A stretch of DNA of 64,000 nucleotides. Source: Ophioderma brevispina (Eukaryota > Echinodermata > Ophiuroidea > Amphilepidida > Ophiodermatidae). Each line of letters opens with the position of its first letter. Position 1 is the stretch's first letter. Location: positions 88,188 through 152,187 of the forward strand of contig JAMKCH010043991.1 in the NCBI GenBank assembly GCA_023653785.1, read 5' to 3'. This document shows, one piece after another, positions 46,575 through 57,401 of this stretch. The position numbers and the translations under genes were made by a program. The notes beneath the pieces were generated by a model that searched no databases, had not been told where the DNA came from, and worked only from the letters and a program-made list of their open reading frames with translations.

Positions 46575-46850
46575 AAACTTTATTTATTCAGTGTAACTCA
46601 AATCATTATACAAAACAAACTGGTCTCCCATGAGACCCCCCTATGATAATATATAAGACAAGTTAAAATATAAACATTTATACATGGATGTACAAAGGAA
46701 TTTAATGTGTAATGTTGGAAACAGATAATAAGAGCAGCATAAAATAAGATTTCAATCAGGTGCCTTAAATACATAAACATACCATGGGAAACAGATACAG
46801 CCATTATCATTGGAAATCAATAAATAAAACACAAAGCTTACACAGATTCA
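46575..46850 (-). mobile_element. CR1-type LINE 3' UTR and (ACT)n tail
   Basis: On the minus strand the element ends TGAATAAATAAAGTTTTACG followed by ACTACTACTACT. This gives the orientation and 3' boundary of the LINE. Confidence 0.75.
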
Positions 46851-47560
46851 AAACACAATATGAGATTTAAAAGTGTTAACCTCTTTCTTAAAATTTCTGC
46901 GGACCTGTGGTGAAATATTATTCCCATTGCAGCCCTCTGTAGTGGATGTCGTTTGCCCATGTCTGATACTACTCAAAGTAGGTAGACGAGTTTATTACAC
47001 TGATTAGGCACGCGTATTTTGGGTGTGCATATTAGAAGTAAAAGTAAAATGTGATGATTAATAGAAGGAGCCTCTTGAAGACTTTAAAGACAAGGAGAAG
47101 AATATGTATGCTCCATCTGTCACTTAATTTATCCCACCCAAGGTTGCTCATCATATCACAAATAGTGTAGCAATGTCAGCAGAAGTAGCACACGGGCACG
47201 TTTGTTTGAAGAATTTGAAGAGAAGTGCCTAAGTTCAAAATTGCGTTTGCCACACTGACGCAGTAATCAAGTGTGGAATCAGGCATTGGCAAGCATATTA
47301 AGAGTAGCTGAGGGGGGATAACACTTAACCCTGCGACTCCCACCATGCGTTAAAATAAGGGGAGATTAATCAATATGCTTATAAACCAATTAATTTTGGA
47401 TCGAAAATGACCCCAAGTACTTCAACTTGTCGACTCTATCAATATGTCTTACAATAGAAAAAAAGTTTTTGAAAATTGCTCAACCATGTTTTGTACCAAT
47501 CATGTACTTGGTTTTCCTAATATTTAAAGGTAAGCGTGTTGGCTTCAAACCAATTCGAAT
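46850..47560 (-). pseudogene. LINE ORF2, C-terminal part after the RT core
   Basis: Read on the minus strand across several frame changes, it shows RT-thumb and C-terminal words of CR1-like ORF2: KTKYMI-GTKHGLS, IDRVDKLKYLGVIFDPKLN, LDYCVSVW, LGWDKLSDRWSIHILL and, last, ISPQVRRNFKKEVNTFKSH. In CR1/L2 families the equivalent is KYLGVxxDxxLxW, then LxWxxLxxRR, then N-LPxxIRxxxSLxxFK. No single frame is open, so this is a dead or error-ridden copy. Confidence 0.75.
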
Positions 47561-48700
47561 TCAAGCGTTAATCATTCATATCATTTGACAGAATTGAGCT
47601 CGGATTAGCTAAACATATAGTTGTATCATTATCGTACTGACCATTTGCAATTAATCAATCAGAAGAGGTTGACAAAATAATAAATAACAAAGGACCCAAG
47701 ATTGACCTTGTGGTATGCCAATATTTATATTTCTAAAATCAGAAAGGAGTGAATTAATATTTACAGCTTGAGTTCTACCACATGAGAGATTTGAATTGAA
47801 CCAATCAAGAGTAGTACCAGTGACACCATATGTTTTTGATTTTTTGAAGGAGAAGGTTGTGTTTACAGTTTCAAAATGCCTTTTTAAGATCAATGAATAC
47901 GGCCATTTTACTTTACCCCCTGATTCATATTATTTAATATGTAGTCTGAACTGAAACGCAATGAGATTGGTGGTAGTAGAAGATGCTTGTGGTCCTAACA
48001 CCAATTGGCATGAATTAAAATGTTATTTCAGTCAAAATGGTAAGCTGGGTTGTGAACAGCAACTTCAATTTTATTTTTGAAAGAATTGGCAAAACAGATA
48101 TAGGAGGCCCATAATTGGTTAACATCAGATTTGGTCAGCATCCTTAAACTAGGAGTCACTTTTGGCACTTCCAATCAATCTGAAAGTTGGATGTTAAAAA
48201 GAAATTACATATGTAGGCCAGTGATTGACAGATATAGGGGCAGCCAATTTCAAAAGCTTAGTTAAAGTTACCAAGACAGTGATTTTTGTTGTCCCTTTTA
48301 CGAATTTCCCAGAACAAACTCTGGTTTCACATATCAAATAAATGATATTGATATGTCATTGCAAAGTTATTTAATTATTTTCTCATCAACAAATTTACTA
48401 GCTATGTTATTACCAATTGATGTGAAAATTCATGAATTATCAGCAACAGCTTAATCGTATTAGAGAACTTGTTTCAAATGCCTCATTAGGTTTATTGTTA
48501 GGTTTCATTTTTAATGTTGACATATATATTGTTAGAATCATTGACTTCTCATAATGGCATTACTACATCTCTTTTTCAGATACGTATTCAATTATTGGCT
48601 TATTTCCCTTACATCCTCCTATCATTTTTTCCATCATCTGCATTTTGGTTTTATGGCCTTTTATAGAAGTGTCCCTTTCTCTGTTAATCAATGAAACCTT
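47561..48700 (-). pseudogene. LINE ORF2, reverse transcriptase domain
   Basis: The clearest coding remnant of the element is at 47893-47651 plus the codons just upstream. It shows FIDLKKAFETVN (RT motif A region, with the catalytic Asp in FID), YGVTGTTLDWFNSNLS, then IGIPQGQSW (motif B, GxPQG). The catalytic YADD box should follow and is seen as YDND-TT at about 47636-47625, so the motif is altered. The product would copy LINE RNA at the insertion site (target-primed reverse transcription). Many frame breaks and the altered active site indicate inactivity. The clade assignment to CR1-like is from these motifs plus the ORF1 esterase. Confidence 0.85.
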
Positions 48701-49489
48701 ATTGATTCCATTCCGGAAGTTGGTGAACCCGTAACAATTTTCTCTTTTAATTGGTGCATGGTATCACATACATTAATTGACTGTCATGCCAAACATCAGT
48801 GCATCATTAACTATCATGATTTAAAACTAATCCCAATTATACTTTAATGCATTAAACAAAATTCTTTATCATTTAATTTATTTTAGCGACGTACTTAACA
48901 TTGTTTTAGGAGGGACTTAATTTCCTATTTTTACGACTCAGTATATTAGTGAGTGGCACTGAGCCCAAGACTATGAACAACTGAACACCTTAAGTTAGAT
49001 GCGATCTGGATTAGATACAACGCTAGCATCAGTATATTTTTGATTTTTCAGTTTAATGTCTTGTAATTCCTTGATGGTAGGGCGGAATGGAATGAAAAAA
49101 TGTAGGGTAAATGGGTGGGAAGCTAGAAGTGGCGTAAAAAGGAAAATGTGGAGGCAACTTGAGAGATGATTTCTATTTGTCTCTTGGATGATGTGGACAT
49201 AATATGTATGATCATTACGTTATAATGTCCTAATGGATTAAAAATCCCCCCATATAAAAATCATCTACATATTAGTACTTCCTGAAGCAAAGAATTAATC
49301 TATTTAGTACTCAACATTTTGCTTGGTACGCATAAACATACTAACAAAGGTTTTGTATTTGGAGGTTAATTTCCAACCACACAGCTTCGATAATATTGTC
49401 ACAAATTTGTAACTTGTTTATAAGATATACCATTTTGAATATATACCATATAATACCCCCATGCTCCTACCTTTCCTCTCAAGGCCTCA

Positions 49490-49800
49490 TGATAATAACC
49501 CTCACTTGTTACATCACTGTCCGTATAATTATCATTCAACCAGGTTTTCTGTACACAAAAACATCAATATCATGAAGATGAAGTAAAGTTTCAAGTGATC
49601 CAGCTTGTAGGTAACCTCTGAATATTAGGTGAGCAACTTAACCTTCTCAATGTACCTGAGAGCAATATCTTTCTCACCAAAGGTAGCTCATCTAAACATC
49701 ACGAGCAAGAACAAAACAAAAACACTATCAACCCCACCATTTAGTTGATTTGTTATTTACGTCATACAAGTCATTAAAATTTAAGTCCCAATTAGTATAC
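49490..49800 (-). pseudogene. LINE ORF2, APE-type endonuclease remnant
   Basis: On the minus strand, LHDIDVFV is followed after a frame change by KTWLNDNYTDSDVTSEGY. This matches the ETWL-D signature of the endonuclease of CR1-like LINEs (typical form: DIICITETWLND), which nicks target DNA. The Glu of ETW is altered or lost. It is placed correctly, between ORF1 (higher coordinates) and RT (lower coordinates). Confidence 0.7.
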
Positions 49801-50039
49801 AGGCAATAGCGTTTTGGTTTCCTCTGATAATTTAAATCACTGACCACAAGGAAATGGTGGTGGCTTGTCTTAGCAAGATTTCAGGTTTACCAAATCAAAC
49901 AGGATATGGGGAACATTTTTACAGAAGAATGCAGTAGTGTAAATAGGACTTTGTGAAATCATATGGGTTTAACATCTTTGATATTGACACTTATGACAAG
50001 AGAACTTAAATTATTGAATTGTTACTTTACAGTCTGATT

Positions 50040-50590
50040 TAGCTCTCTCCTAAAATCCCTTGTTGCACACTCTAATTGTAGCTATAAAGTTCCTGCAAGA
50101 TACTTGTTCCCATTTTATTGAGTTGCAGTCCGTCCTGACGTGAAGGTGTTTCTGCCAATGTTCTCATTAAAATGATTTGACAACATTTCAGTACACGTTC
50201 ACGAAGCCTGGCATAACCTCCTTGAGCCATAAGTACCTGACCATATGCTTCTGAGTTTGTAGGGAAGAGATCATTATCTGGGTGCGATGTGCTATACTTG
50301 AAAATGACAGTAACAAGAGTGTTTCATATAGTTGTGAAGCAAGCATTTGTCAGAGATGATGGGATGTTGTTTGTACCACAGTGAATGAATTACATTTTTG
50401 GCCTTTCTTCGTTGGATAAGTACAGGTGAGCCACTTTTGTCCAAAGTTCACTCCTACTTCCAGGATACATCTGTTTAGTACCTTGTATCTCTGGACATTT
50501 TCCCCTCACAAGGTGTCTTGGGGGGGGGGGGGGGGGGGGGAAAAAAAATAGAGTCTCCTATAATCAGGATTGTGTCCTTTTATGGGGTAG
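50040..50590 (-). pseudogene. LINE ORF1, SGNH-esterase-like domain
   Basis: On the minus strand the blocks appear in order. ILIIGDSI (block I with the nucleophile Ser) lies at about 50575-50545. IHCGTNNIPSSLTNA (block III, GTNN in place of G-x-N-D) is near 50380. QDGLQLNKMGTSILQEL (block V, where D-x-x-H is usual but Gln replaces His) is near 50130. Between blocks I and III is a poly-G/poly-A stretch (50520-50548) that breaks the frame. CR1-clade ORF1 proteins with an esterase domain are known. Here the catalytic His is missing and the frame is broken. Confidence 0.75.
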
Positions 50591-50599
50591 GGGGGGTCC

Positions 50600-51560
50600 A
50601 CTGGCATGAGGGAGGGGATGTAGGTTGGTCCAGTTTGGGAGCTGTGAGACATAGGTTCAGGGATTTGCCTTGGGTTTACTTGTAATTCATTACTTTTTGG
50701 GAAGCAGTTTTTGGCATAAAGGAGCGGGTTGTTAACCAAGGCAGGGTATGGTGGGGGCTCATCAGATTCAACGCTGGTATTGTGTCCTCCACGTCAAGTA
50801 TATCAATTGGGTTGTAGGTTGGAATAGTGGCAAATACCCCTCAGTGGGTGGTTTAGGCAATAGAGACACACAGGTGAACAATACAGGATAAAGTCCTCTG
50901 TAGTGTATGAAGAAAAATGATGTTTGGACCAGATTTCATTAGTTTGGTTTCATCGTTTGGCTTTCGTAGCAGTTTCAGTTTCGTTTGGGTCTCACTGTTG
51001 TTGTTGGTTACAAAGTTGGTTTGAGCAAGGCACGCCCAATAATTTATGTCTGTTGTTCCCGTGATCGTAGGTAGAGCTGAGATACAAATAGATGCTCTGG
51101 GAGTTGAGGTAAATGGCATGGGGTGTATCAAATGTCCTCCCATCCACATTCTGATCAGAACGAAGGTGTTAGGGTTTGGTTGAGGGTCCATTCTCAGTTC
51201 ACATTTCTGGAGGGTATATTCTACCCATTCTTATATTGTACCCTGCACTGAACGGTGGCATTTGATCGTGTAATACAGTGAATGGTATCAGATGGGGCCA
51301 AAATCTAATATTGTCCCTTGGGCCTCTGTCACCTGGGATCCATGCATTGCACTTAATTTGTTAACAATCATTTATGTAGTCAGGGATCCACAAGAAAGTG
51401 TAGTTGCACTGTCCCTTGAATTTTTTCCCATTTGGAAGCACAGTTTTGTCTATTAGTAGCCCGCGGAAGACATATTTAACTTGGTAGTACTAAGCTGGGT
51501 GTGTCCTGCGTGATCCCATTGTCCTCTTCAGACGATGTTGCCATGTTAATTAGGCGCTAT
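50600..51560 (-). pseudogene. LINE ORF1, N-terminal part
   Basis: The putative start is ATG at about 51555-51550: MATSSEEDNGITQDTPS. Frames then jump through GLLIDKTVLPNGKKFKGQ, NYTFLWIPDYIND, NIRFWPHLIPFTV and MDPQPNPNTF. The parallel unit at 53669-54259 preserves the same peptides (for example MDPQPNPKHLSSDSDMDEDG and MATSLN), which supports real coding ancestry. Function unknown; ORF1 N-termini of this clade usually take part in RNA-protein particle formation. Confidence 0.65.
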
Positions 51561-51904
51561 TGTCCCGATTACTAGAAGATTTATTGATCACATGGCGGTC
51601 AATGACTTAGAAGATGATGACTCACTGACATCACACACACACAAATTTAAAATTGAAAGCGCAAAAATTGAAGATAATTCCATTCAACTTGAACAATAAT
51701 AGCTTGATGAGTCTAACATAAAAAAAGCAGTAGAAAGCTGAGATCAAGCTGGATAACATGGTATAAAATTCACAATGAAGAAGTAACAATAACTTGCACT
51801 GGATGGTATTTTCTGGGAGATCTGTTTTCAACATGTGTGGCTCTCTCTCTCTCTGGATTTAAATAGAAAAAATCAAGAAACCAAACTCACATGAAATCGC
51901 AGGC

Positions 51905-51976
51905 CTAAACCGAGGTCCGAACCTGGGACGACAGTGGTGGCAAAGCGGGAAGATCCCTTGCGCTATAACCTGACCC
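51905..51976 (-). promoter_or_regulatory. tRNA-like module (A and B boxes), unit 1
   Basis: The minus strand reads GGTCAGGTTATAGCGCAAGG then CCCAGGTTCGGACCTC. TAGCGCAAGG resembles an A box and GGTTCGGACC a B box of a Pol III promoter, about 40 bp apart. The module points toward the ORF1 ATG about 350 bp downstream. It is a SINE head or a LINE 5' promoter; it cannot fold into a proper cloverleaf and is not a tRNA gene. Confidence 0.65.
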
Positions 51977-52445
51977 CCCCCAATAACATCGAAATAAAAG
52001 ATGTCTGGGCCTAAAATTTCCATTTTTGGACCTAAGTGGGGGATGATGTTGTCCAGCTGGCACCCGTATTAACCCTTTAAAAACAAAACCCAACACCACA
52101 TTTTTTTTTCTAGCCTATCATACTTTTATTTCCGTCAGTGACATTTGAAGGTGCATTTCCGTGATCCTAGCACCATCGCATTTATGGTTCTTGATATCAT
52201 TGAGAAGATAAATTTTACAAATTCAGTTGATTCTGATCATGCTTTTACACATATGAGCAACTGGCATATCACAAATATGCATTTCAGCAATTGCTGTTTG
52301 GTCTTTCATACCCTGATTTAGCCAACCACTTGCAGGTTTGTTAGCATCTCTAAGCCAGTACCAAAAACCAATACGTGATTTTTTAAAATAAGTTGATTTC
52401 AAATGGTTCCAGATTAGCAAAATTGCTGCTTATCCTTTAATGAAC

Positions 52446-52725
52446 ATGGTTGGTGTAATTCTGAAAGGGAGACAACTTTAGACCGGGTTAAACACGGGTT
52501 CGTCCGACAAGAGGTGAACCTTTTTCTTACAACCAATACTACTAAAGTGTGGCTTTAATGGGTGAGAAAGTCCTCATGGATGGGCTATTCTAGCCATCCA
52601 TGCGAATTGTTAACCTTTTCATTTAAACTTTCAACATATTTTGAAAGGAAAAAAGGTCCACTCTTGTAGGACAACCCTGTTTAAGACCCATGTCTAAAGG
52701 TGTCTCCCTTTCAAATACCAGCCAG
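52446..52725. mobile_element. Palindromic MITE, copy in unit 1
   Basis: ATGGTTGGTGTAATTCTGAA plus AGGGAGAC on the left is mirrored by TGTCTCCCTTTCAAATACCA plus GCCA on the right, with ACAAGAGGTGAACC / GGTCCACTCTTGTAGG and CCTCATGGATGGGCT / AGCCATCCATG internal pairs. Same family as 32563-32836. Confidence 0.82.
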
Positions 52726-53539
52726 GTGTTGCATCTCGCACAGCTAGCAGTTTTCCTGTTTATGTTTTCCAGCTCAACCTGCCAACTGTTCACAAGATAA
52801 GTCATAGTAGCTTACTTAATAACAATTGTTTCCCCCTTCACCATTCTTCCTATATTTTCAAATTGCAGCAGCTATGCCTATACTTACCAGTATTTACAGA
52901 TCTATATAAATAATGTACAGATGACCTATGTCCCAAATTCCTGTTCTCTACACATGTTGATCATGTTTACGTGCAAAGTGTATGCACTGGTTTGACGGTT
53001 CAAACTAATCCATATCATATGAGGGTTGAACCTCCATGTAACAGACTTCTATGGCACACTCCGAATTCAATTAATACGCACATTCGAGGTGGTATGTTGT
53101 ATTACAATATCAGCATATCCTTTTAAGGCCATCACACATAATACAATCCGCTGTGTCTAAGCCAGTATGACTGACGATGAAATCTACTTCATTGGTTTAA
53201 AGTCAACACTCTGCCGAAGCTTTCGTCCTTGTTAGGCCTTTAAAGCCTTGAACTTTTTCAACAGTCAAACTTTCCACCAAAGCCGGCCCTACAATTTAGG
53301 GCCTTTCCAGACCGTGTGACACTGATTCTGTTTCCTCCAGGAAATGAACCCTGGGATCTAACTGCAATTGGTAGTCAACCACTCTATATTTTTGCAATAT
53401 TATTCCAGTGCATCTTAGAATTTGTATGCAAGTTACAGTTTTTTTTAATCCATGATCTGCTCCCGGTCCTATTAATGTTTATACCAACTCACCAATTGAG
53501 GCAAATAGGTTCATTATCCTATGACCACACAGGTGACAA

Positions 53540-54260
53540 GACATTAGAAGATTCCTCTGTAGTGTATGAGAAAAGGATGTTTGGACACAAGATTTTGTCA
53601 TTTTGGGTTTGGGGGGGGGGGGGTTTTTTTGTTGGGGTTCGCATCAGTCTGGCTTTCAGTAGCAAGTTTCAGTTCTTTTGGGTCTCACTGTTTGTTGTTG
53701 GTACAAAGTTGGTTTGACAAGCAACGGCCACTAAGTTTGAATGTCTGTTGTTCCAGTTGATACTGTAGGTAGAGCTGAGATACAAATAGATGATCTGGGA
53801 GTTGAGGTAAATGGCATAGGGTGTAGTAAAAGGTCCATCCTCATCCATGTCTGAATCAGAAGAAAGATGTTTAGGGTTTGGTTGAGGGTCCATTCTCAGT
53901 TTCATTTCCTGGGAGGTGATTCTACCCATTCCTTAATGGGGTACCCTGGCACTGAACGGTGGCAGTTGATCTTGTATACAGTGATGTAAGCAGATGGGGC
54001 CAAAGATCTAAATATGAGTACCTTATGGGGCCCTCTGTCAAATGGGGATCCATGCATGGCACTAATGTGATATCTACAATTCATTTAATGTAGTGCAGGG
54101 TCCACAGAAAGTGTAGTTGAACCTTGTCCTTTTGCATTGTTTTCCCATTTGGAGCCAGTTTTTGTCTATTAGTAGACCCAGGAATAGACATATTAACTTG
54201 GTAGTACTAACTTGGGTGTGTCCTGCTGAGTCCATTGTCCTGTTCAGAGATGTTGCCATT
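53540..54260 (-). pseudogene. LINE ORF1 5' segment, duplicated copy
   Basis: Starts MATSLNRTMDSAGHTQ at about 54259 and continues in shifting frames through LLIDKNWLQMGKQCK, NYTFCGPC, ISAMHGSPFDRGPHK and MDPQPNPKHLSSDSDMDEDG. It lacks the SGNH, EN and RT parts, because the tandem junction at about 53521 cuts it off. It is therefore a 5' fragment, not a second full LINE. Confidence 0.7.
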
Positions 54261-54619
54261 GTTTTTAAGTAGGCTATATTGTCCCGATGAATCGAAGATG
54301 TATTGATCCACAGGTCAGTGCCTTATAAAGTGATGACCTCACTGACATCACACACACAGTCAAATTTAAAGATGAAAAGCAGCAAATTGAAATAATTCCA
54401 TTAAAATCTTGAAAATACTTGATGAAGTCGTAACATAAATAATAATCAGTAGAAAGGCTTGAGATCAGCTGATAACATGGTATAAAAATCCATTGGAATG
54501 AAGTACCAATAACTGCAACTGGATGGTATTTCTGGACGAGCTTGTTCAAACATGTGGTGCTCTTGCTCTCTCGTCTGGAGTAGAGACTGGAACCACCACA
54601 TGAAATCGCATGCCCGCCC

Positions 54620-54686
54620 GAGGGTCGAACCTGGGACGACAGTGGTGCAAAGCGAGGGAATACCCACTGCGCTATAACCTGACCCC
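54620..54686 (-). promoter_or_regulatory. tRNA-like module (A and B boxes), unit 2
   Basis: The minus strand reads GGTCAGGTTATAGCGCAGTG, then GGTATTCCCTCGC, then CCCAGGTTCGACCCTCG. TAGCGCAGTGG fits the A-box consensus and GGTTCGACCC the B box closely, better than unit 1. Same orientation and same distance to the ORF1 ATG as in unit 1. Confidence 0.72.
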
Positions 54687-55183
54687 CCCCCAAATAATAT
54701 CGAAAGAAAAGATTTCCTGGGCCTAAAATGCCATTTTTTGGACCTAAGTGGGGGATGATGTTGGTCCATCGGGGCACCCGCATTTCTTTAACCCAACACC
54801 ACATTTTTTTTTTCTAGCCCTATCATCCACTTTTTATTTCAGTCCAATGACATTTTTGAAAGGTGCATTTCGTGATCCCGGCACCTATCTACTTTATGTG
54901 TTTCCTTTGAAATCATTGAGAAGATAAATTTTTCAAATTTCAGTTGATTCTGTATCATGCTTTTACACATTATGAGCAAATGTTCATATCATAAAACCAA
55001 TTTCTTTCAGATAAATTTTGCTGTTTTTGTCCCTTTCATACACTGATTTCAAGGCAACCATTGCAGGTTATTGTTAAGCATATCTAAGCCAGTAAACAAC
55101 AAACCCACTACGTGATTTTTTAAAATAATTTTTGGTCCATGTATCCAGTTAAGGCAAATTGCTGCTTATCCCTTTAAATGACC

Positions 55184-55463
55184 ATGGTTGGTATTCGAAA
55201 GGGAGACTAACTTTATACCTGGGTTTAAACCAGGTTAGTTCCTACAAGAGGGGACCTTTTTTCTTTACATATAATTCTAAAGGGGCTTTAAGGGGTGAAA
55301 AATGTCCTCATGGATGGGCTGTACTAGCCCATCCATGAGGAATTTTCTAACCTGTTACATTTAACTTTTCACAGTATTTTTGAAAGGAAAAAGGTCCCAC
55401 TCTTGTAGGACTAACCCTGGTTAACCCAGGTCTAAAGGTAGTCTCCCTTTCAGAATACCAGCC
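55184..55463. mobile_element. Palindromic MITE, copy in unit 2
   Basis: ATGGTTGGTATTCGAAAGGG plus AGACTAAC on the left, GTCTCCCTTTCAGAATACCA plus GCC on the right. Internal mirrored pairs are CTGGGTTTAAACCAGG / CCTGGTTAACCCAGG and CTCATGGATGGGC / GCCCATCCATGAGG. It occupies the equivalent place to the copy at 52446-52725, so it was present before the duplication. Confidence 0.85.
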
Positions 55464-56310
55464 CATTGTTCAATATCTCACTCTTATCAGTGTTTCCTGT
55501 TTTATTTTCCAGCTCAACCTGACCAAACTGTTCACAAATAAGTCATAGTAATGCTTAACTTACTAAACAATTATTTCCCCCTTCCACAAGTTCTTCCTTA
55601 TATTTCAAATATGCCAAGCATATATGCCTCAGATACTTACCATATTTACCCCCCAAAGAAATCTATATAAATATGTACATTATGACCACAATGTCCCAAA
55701 TTCCGTTCTCTACACATGTGATCAATGTTTACAGTGCAAAGGGGTATGCGACTGTTTGACAGGTTTCACTATATCCATATCATATGAGTTTTAACTCCTT
55801 GTAACAGACTTCCTATGATCAGAAAAAAAAAAACACGCCACTTCAATTTAAATACGCACATTCTCTGTGTGGTATGTTGTATTACAATATCAGCATATCC
55901 TTTTAAGGCCATCACACATACAATCAGCTGTTCCCTCAGCAGATGACTGCATCGTATGAAATATACTTCATGGTTAACCGTCAACACTCCTGCCGAAGCT
56001 GTCGTCCTTGTTAGGCTTTAGCAGTTGACTTTTTCCAACAGCAAAATGTCCACCAAAGCCGGCTACAATTAAGGGCCTTTCCAGACCGTGTGACACTGAT
56101 TCTGTTTCCTCCAGGAAATGAAACCTTGGGATCTAAACTGCAATTTGTAGTCAAAACACTCTCATATTGTTGCAATATTATTCACAGTGATTCCTTAGAA
56201 TTGTATGCAAGTTTACATTTTTTTTAAATCCAGGATATGCTCCAGGTCCTATTAATGTATATATATCCACACTCACCAATTGATGCAAATGGTCATTAGA
56301 TCCTATCCCA

Positions 56311-57183
56311 CAACAGCAAATTAATTTTTTTTTTAAATATTTCCTCCGAGCATGCCGTAGATACGTATCCACTATATTCACCACAGGTACTTACGTCCTT
56401 CAGAGAAAACCCACTTTCCACATAGCAGCAGTCACAAAGTTCTTACCAGCTAGCTTGCCGCAATCCTTTGAACTGTTGCACCAGAACGGTCTATGCGTAG
56501 GCCCACTCAGGCCTGTCTGTTAAGCGCACGGTGCTTGCAACCAGGGGAAGCCACTCACAAACTTGGTAACGTAGGTTATGTGTCATCGCACTTGGGGAGA
56601 AGTTAGTGAACGTGCTACTATTGACATTATTTTGTGGGATTTAAATTTTGTGCTTTTCTCCAAACAAATATAGCAAAAAAAAAAGGATAATATTCTAATA
56701 TCTTCAAAAAATATTGCCCAAAGAAATTGGATGGGTTAATTAAAAAAATGCATTGCCACTGCTGAAAAACAAAACCAGTTGCCAAGAATCTCCAAATTGC
56801 GAAATGGTAAACCCCACAAAAATTGGCGTTTTACAGCGCGTGTGAAGTCTCGGTGGGCAACCCTCAAAAGGGGAAATTATCCTTTTAGTGGTGGTGATAG
56901 GCAAGCCTAGAGGAAATTAACAGGAAACATATTGTGAGATCAACGCGACAAGGCGGTCAAATCAAGGCTGCCTCATGCAAACTTTTCACTGTCACTAGCT
57001 GCACACAGGTTTGTAAGTGAAGGCCGTCCAGCACTTTGTAGGTACCCGTTAAGGGTGTCAAGAATCCTAGACAATCTGTTGCTTACTGGGGGCTCTGCAG
57101 AAACTTTGTGGCTGTCAATTTTTTTCAAGTTATTAAAATATTTTCAGCTGATAACATTTTGGGGTGACAGGTAGCCATGTCCA
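56311..57183. other. Unassigned intergenic DNA
   Basis: No gene or repeat recognised. Confidence 0.4.
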
Positions 57184-57401
57184 AGAGAAGATACCAGTAG
57201 CTTCCCACAATGCATTGCTTCCATTGGAAGTTTTGTACAGGTTGCCATGTGGATCGTTAGAGATGAAACGCTCTTAAAATGCAAGTTTGTGATCAGTACT
57301 GTCAATTTAGCCATGTTTCATCACTAACGATCCACATCAGTACCTGTACAAAAACCTCCATTGGAAGCAATGCATTGTGGGAAGCTATTGAAATCTTCTC
57401 T
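57184..57401. mobile_element. Palindromic MITE with about 90-bp arms
   Basis: AGAGAAGATACCAGTAGCTT plus CCCACAATGCATTGCTTCCA on the left pairs with TGGAAGCAATGCATTGTGGG plus AAGCTATTGAAATCTTCTCT on the right, and GTGGATCGTTAGAGATGAAAC with GTTTCATCACTAACGATCCAC. A loop of about 45 bp separates the arms. Non-coding; the frame at 57279-57521 crosses it by chance. Confidence 0.85.

Larger units (their letters stand above)
50868..53521 (-). repeat. Tandem duplication, unit 1 (LINE 5' part plus upstream DNA)
   Basis: The unit starts (plus order) at ACACAGGTGAACAA...CCTCTGTAGTGTATGA and ends at GGTTCATTATCCTATG. Landmarks shared with unit 2 in order: GGTCTCACTGTTGTTG, TGAGGGTCCATTCTCAGTT, GCACTGAACGGTGGCA, GACGACAGTGGTG, ATTGAGAAGATAAATTTT, the palindromic MITE, GCATATCCTTTTAAGGCCAT and GCCTTTCCAGACCGTGTGAC. 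Unit 1 adjoins the rest of the LINE. The copies differ mostly by single-base indels. Confidence 0.9.
53522..56310 (-). repeat. Tandem duplication, unit 2
   Basis: A direct repeat of 50868-53521 beginning at ACCACACAGGTGACAAGACA. It carries its own LINE ORF1 5' segment (53540-54260, minus), tRNA-like module, dispersed repeat and palindromic MITE. It ends near 56310, where homology to the unit 1 end stops (TTAGATCCTATCCC). It is about 130 bp longer than unit 1. The minus frames at 54074-54804 are pieces of the ORF1 and 5' sequence. Confidence 0.9.

Noticed and set aside
51905..54686. tRNA genes
   Set aside because: A and B boxes are present, but an acceptor stem and anticodon arm cannot be formed; both copies lie in the tandem repeat next to LINE sequence.
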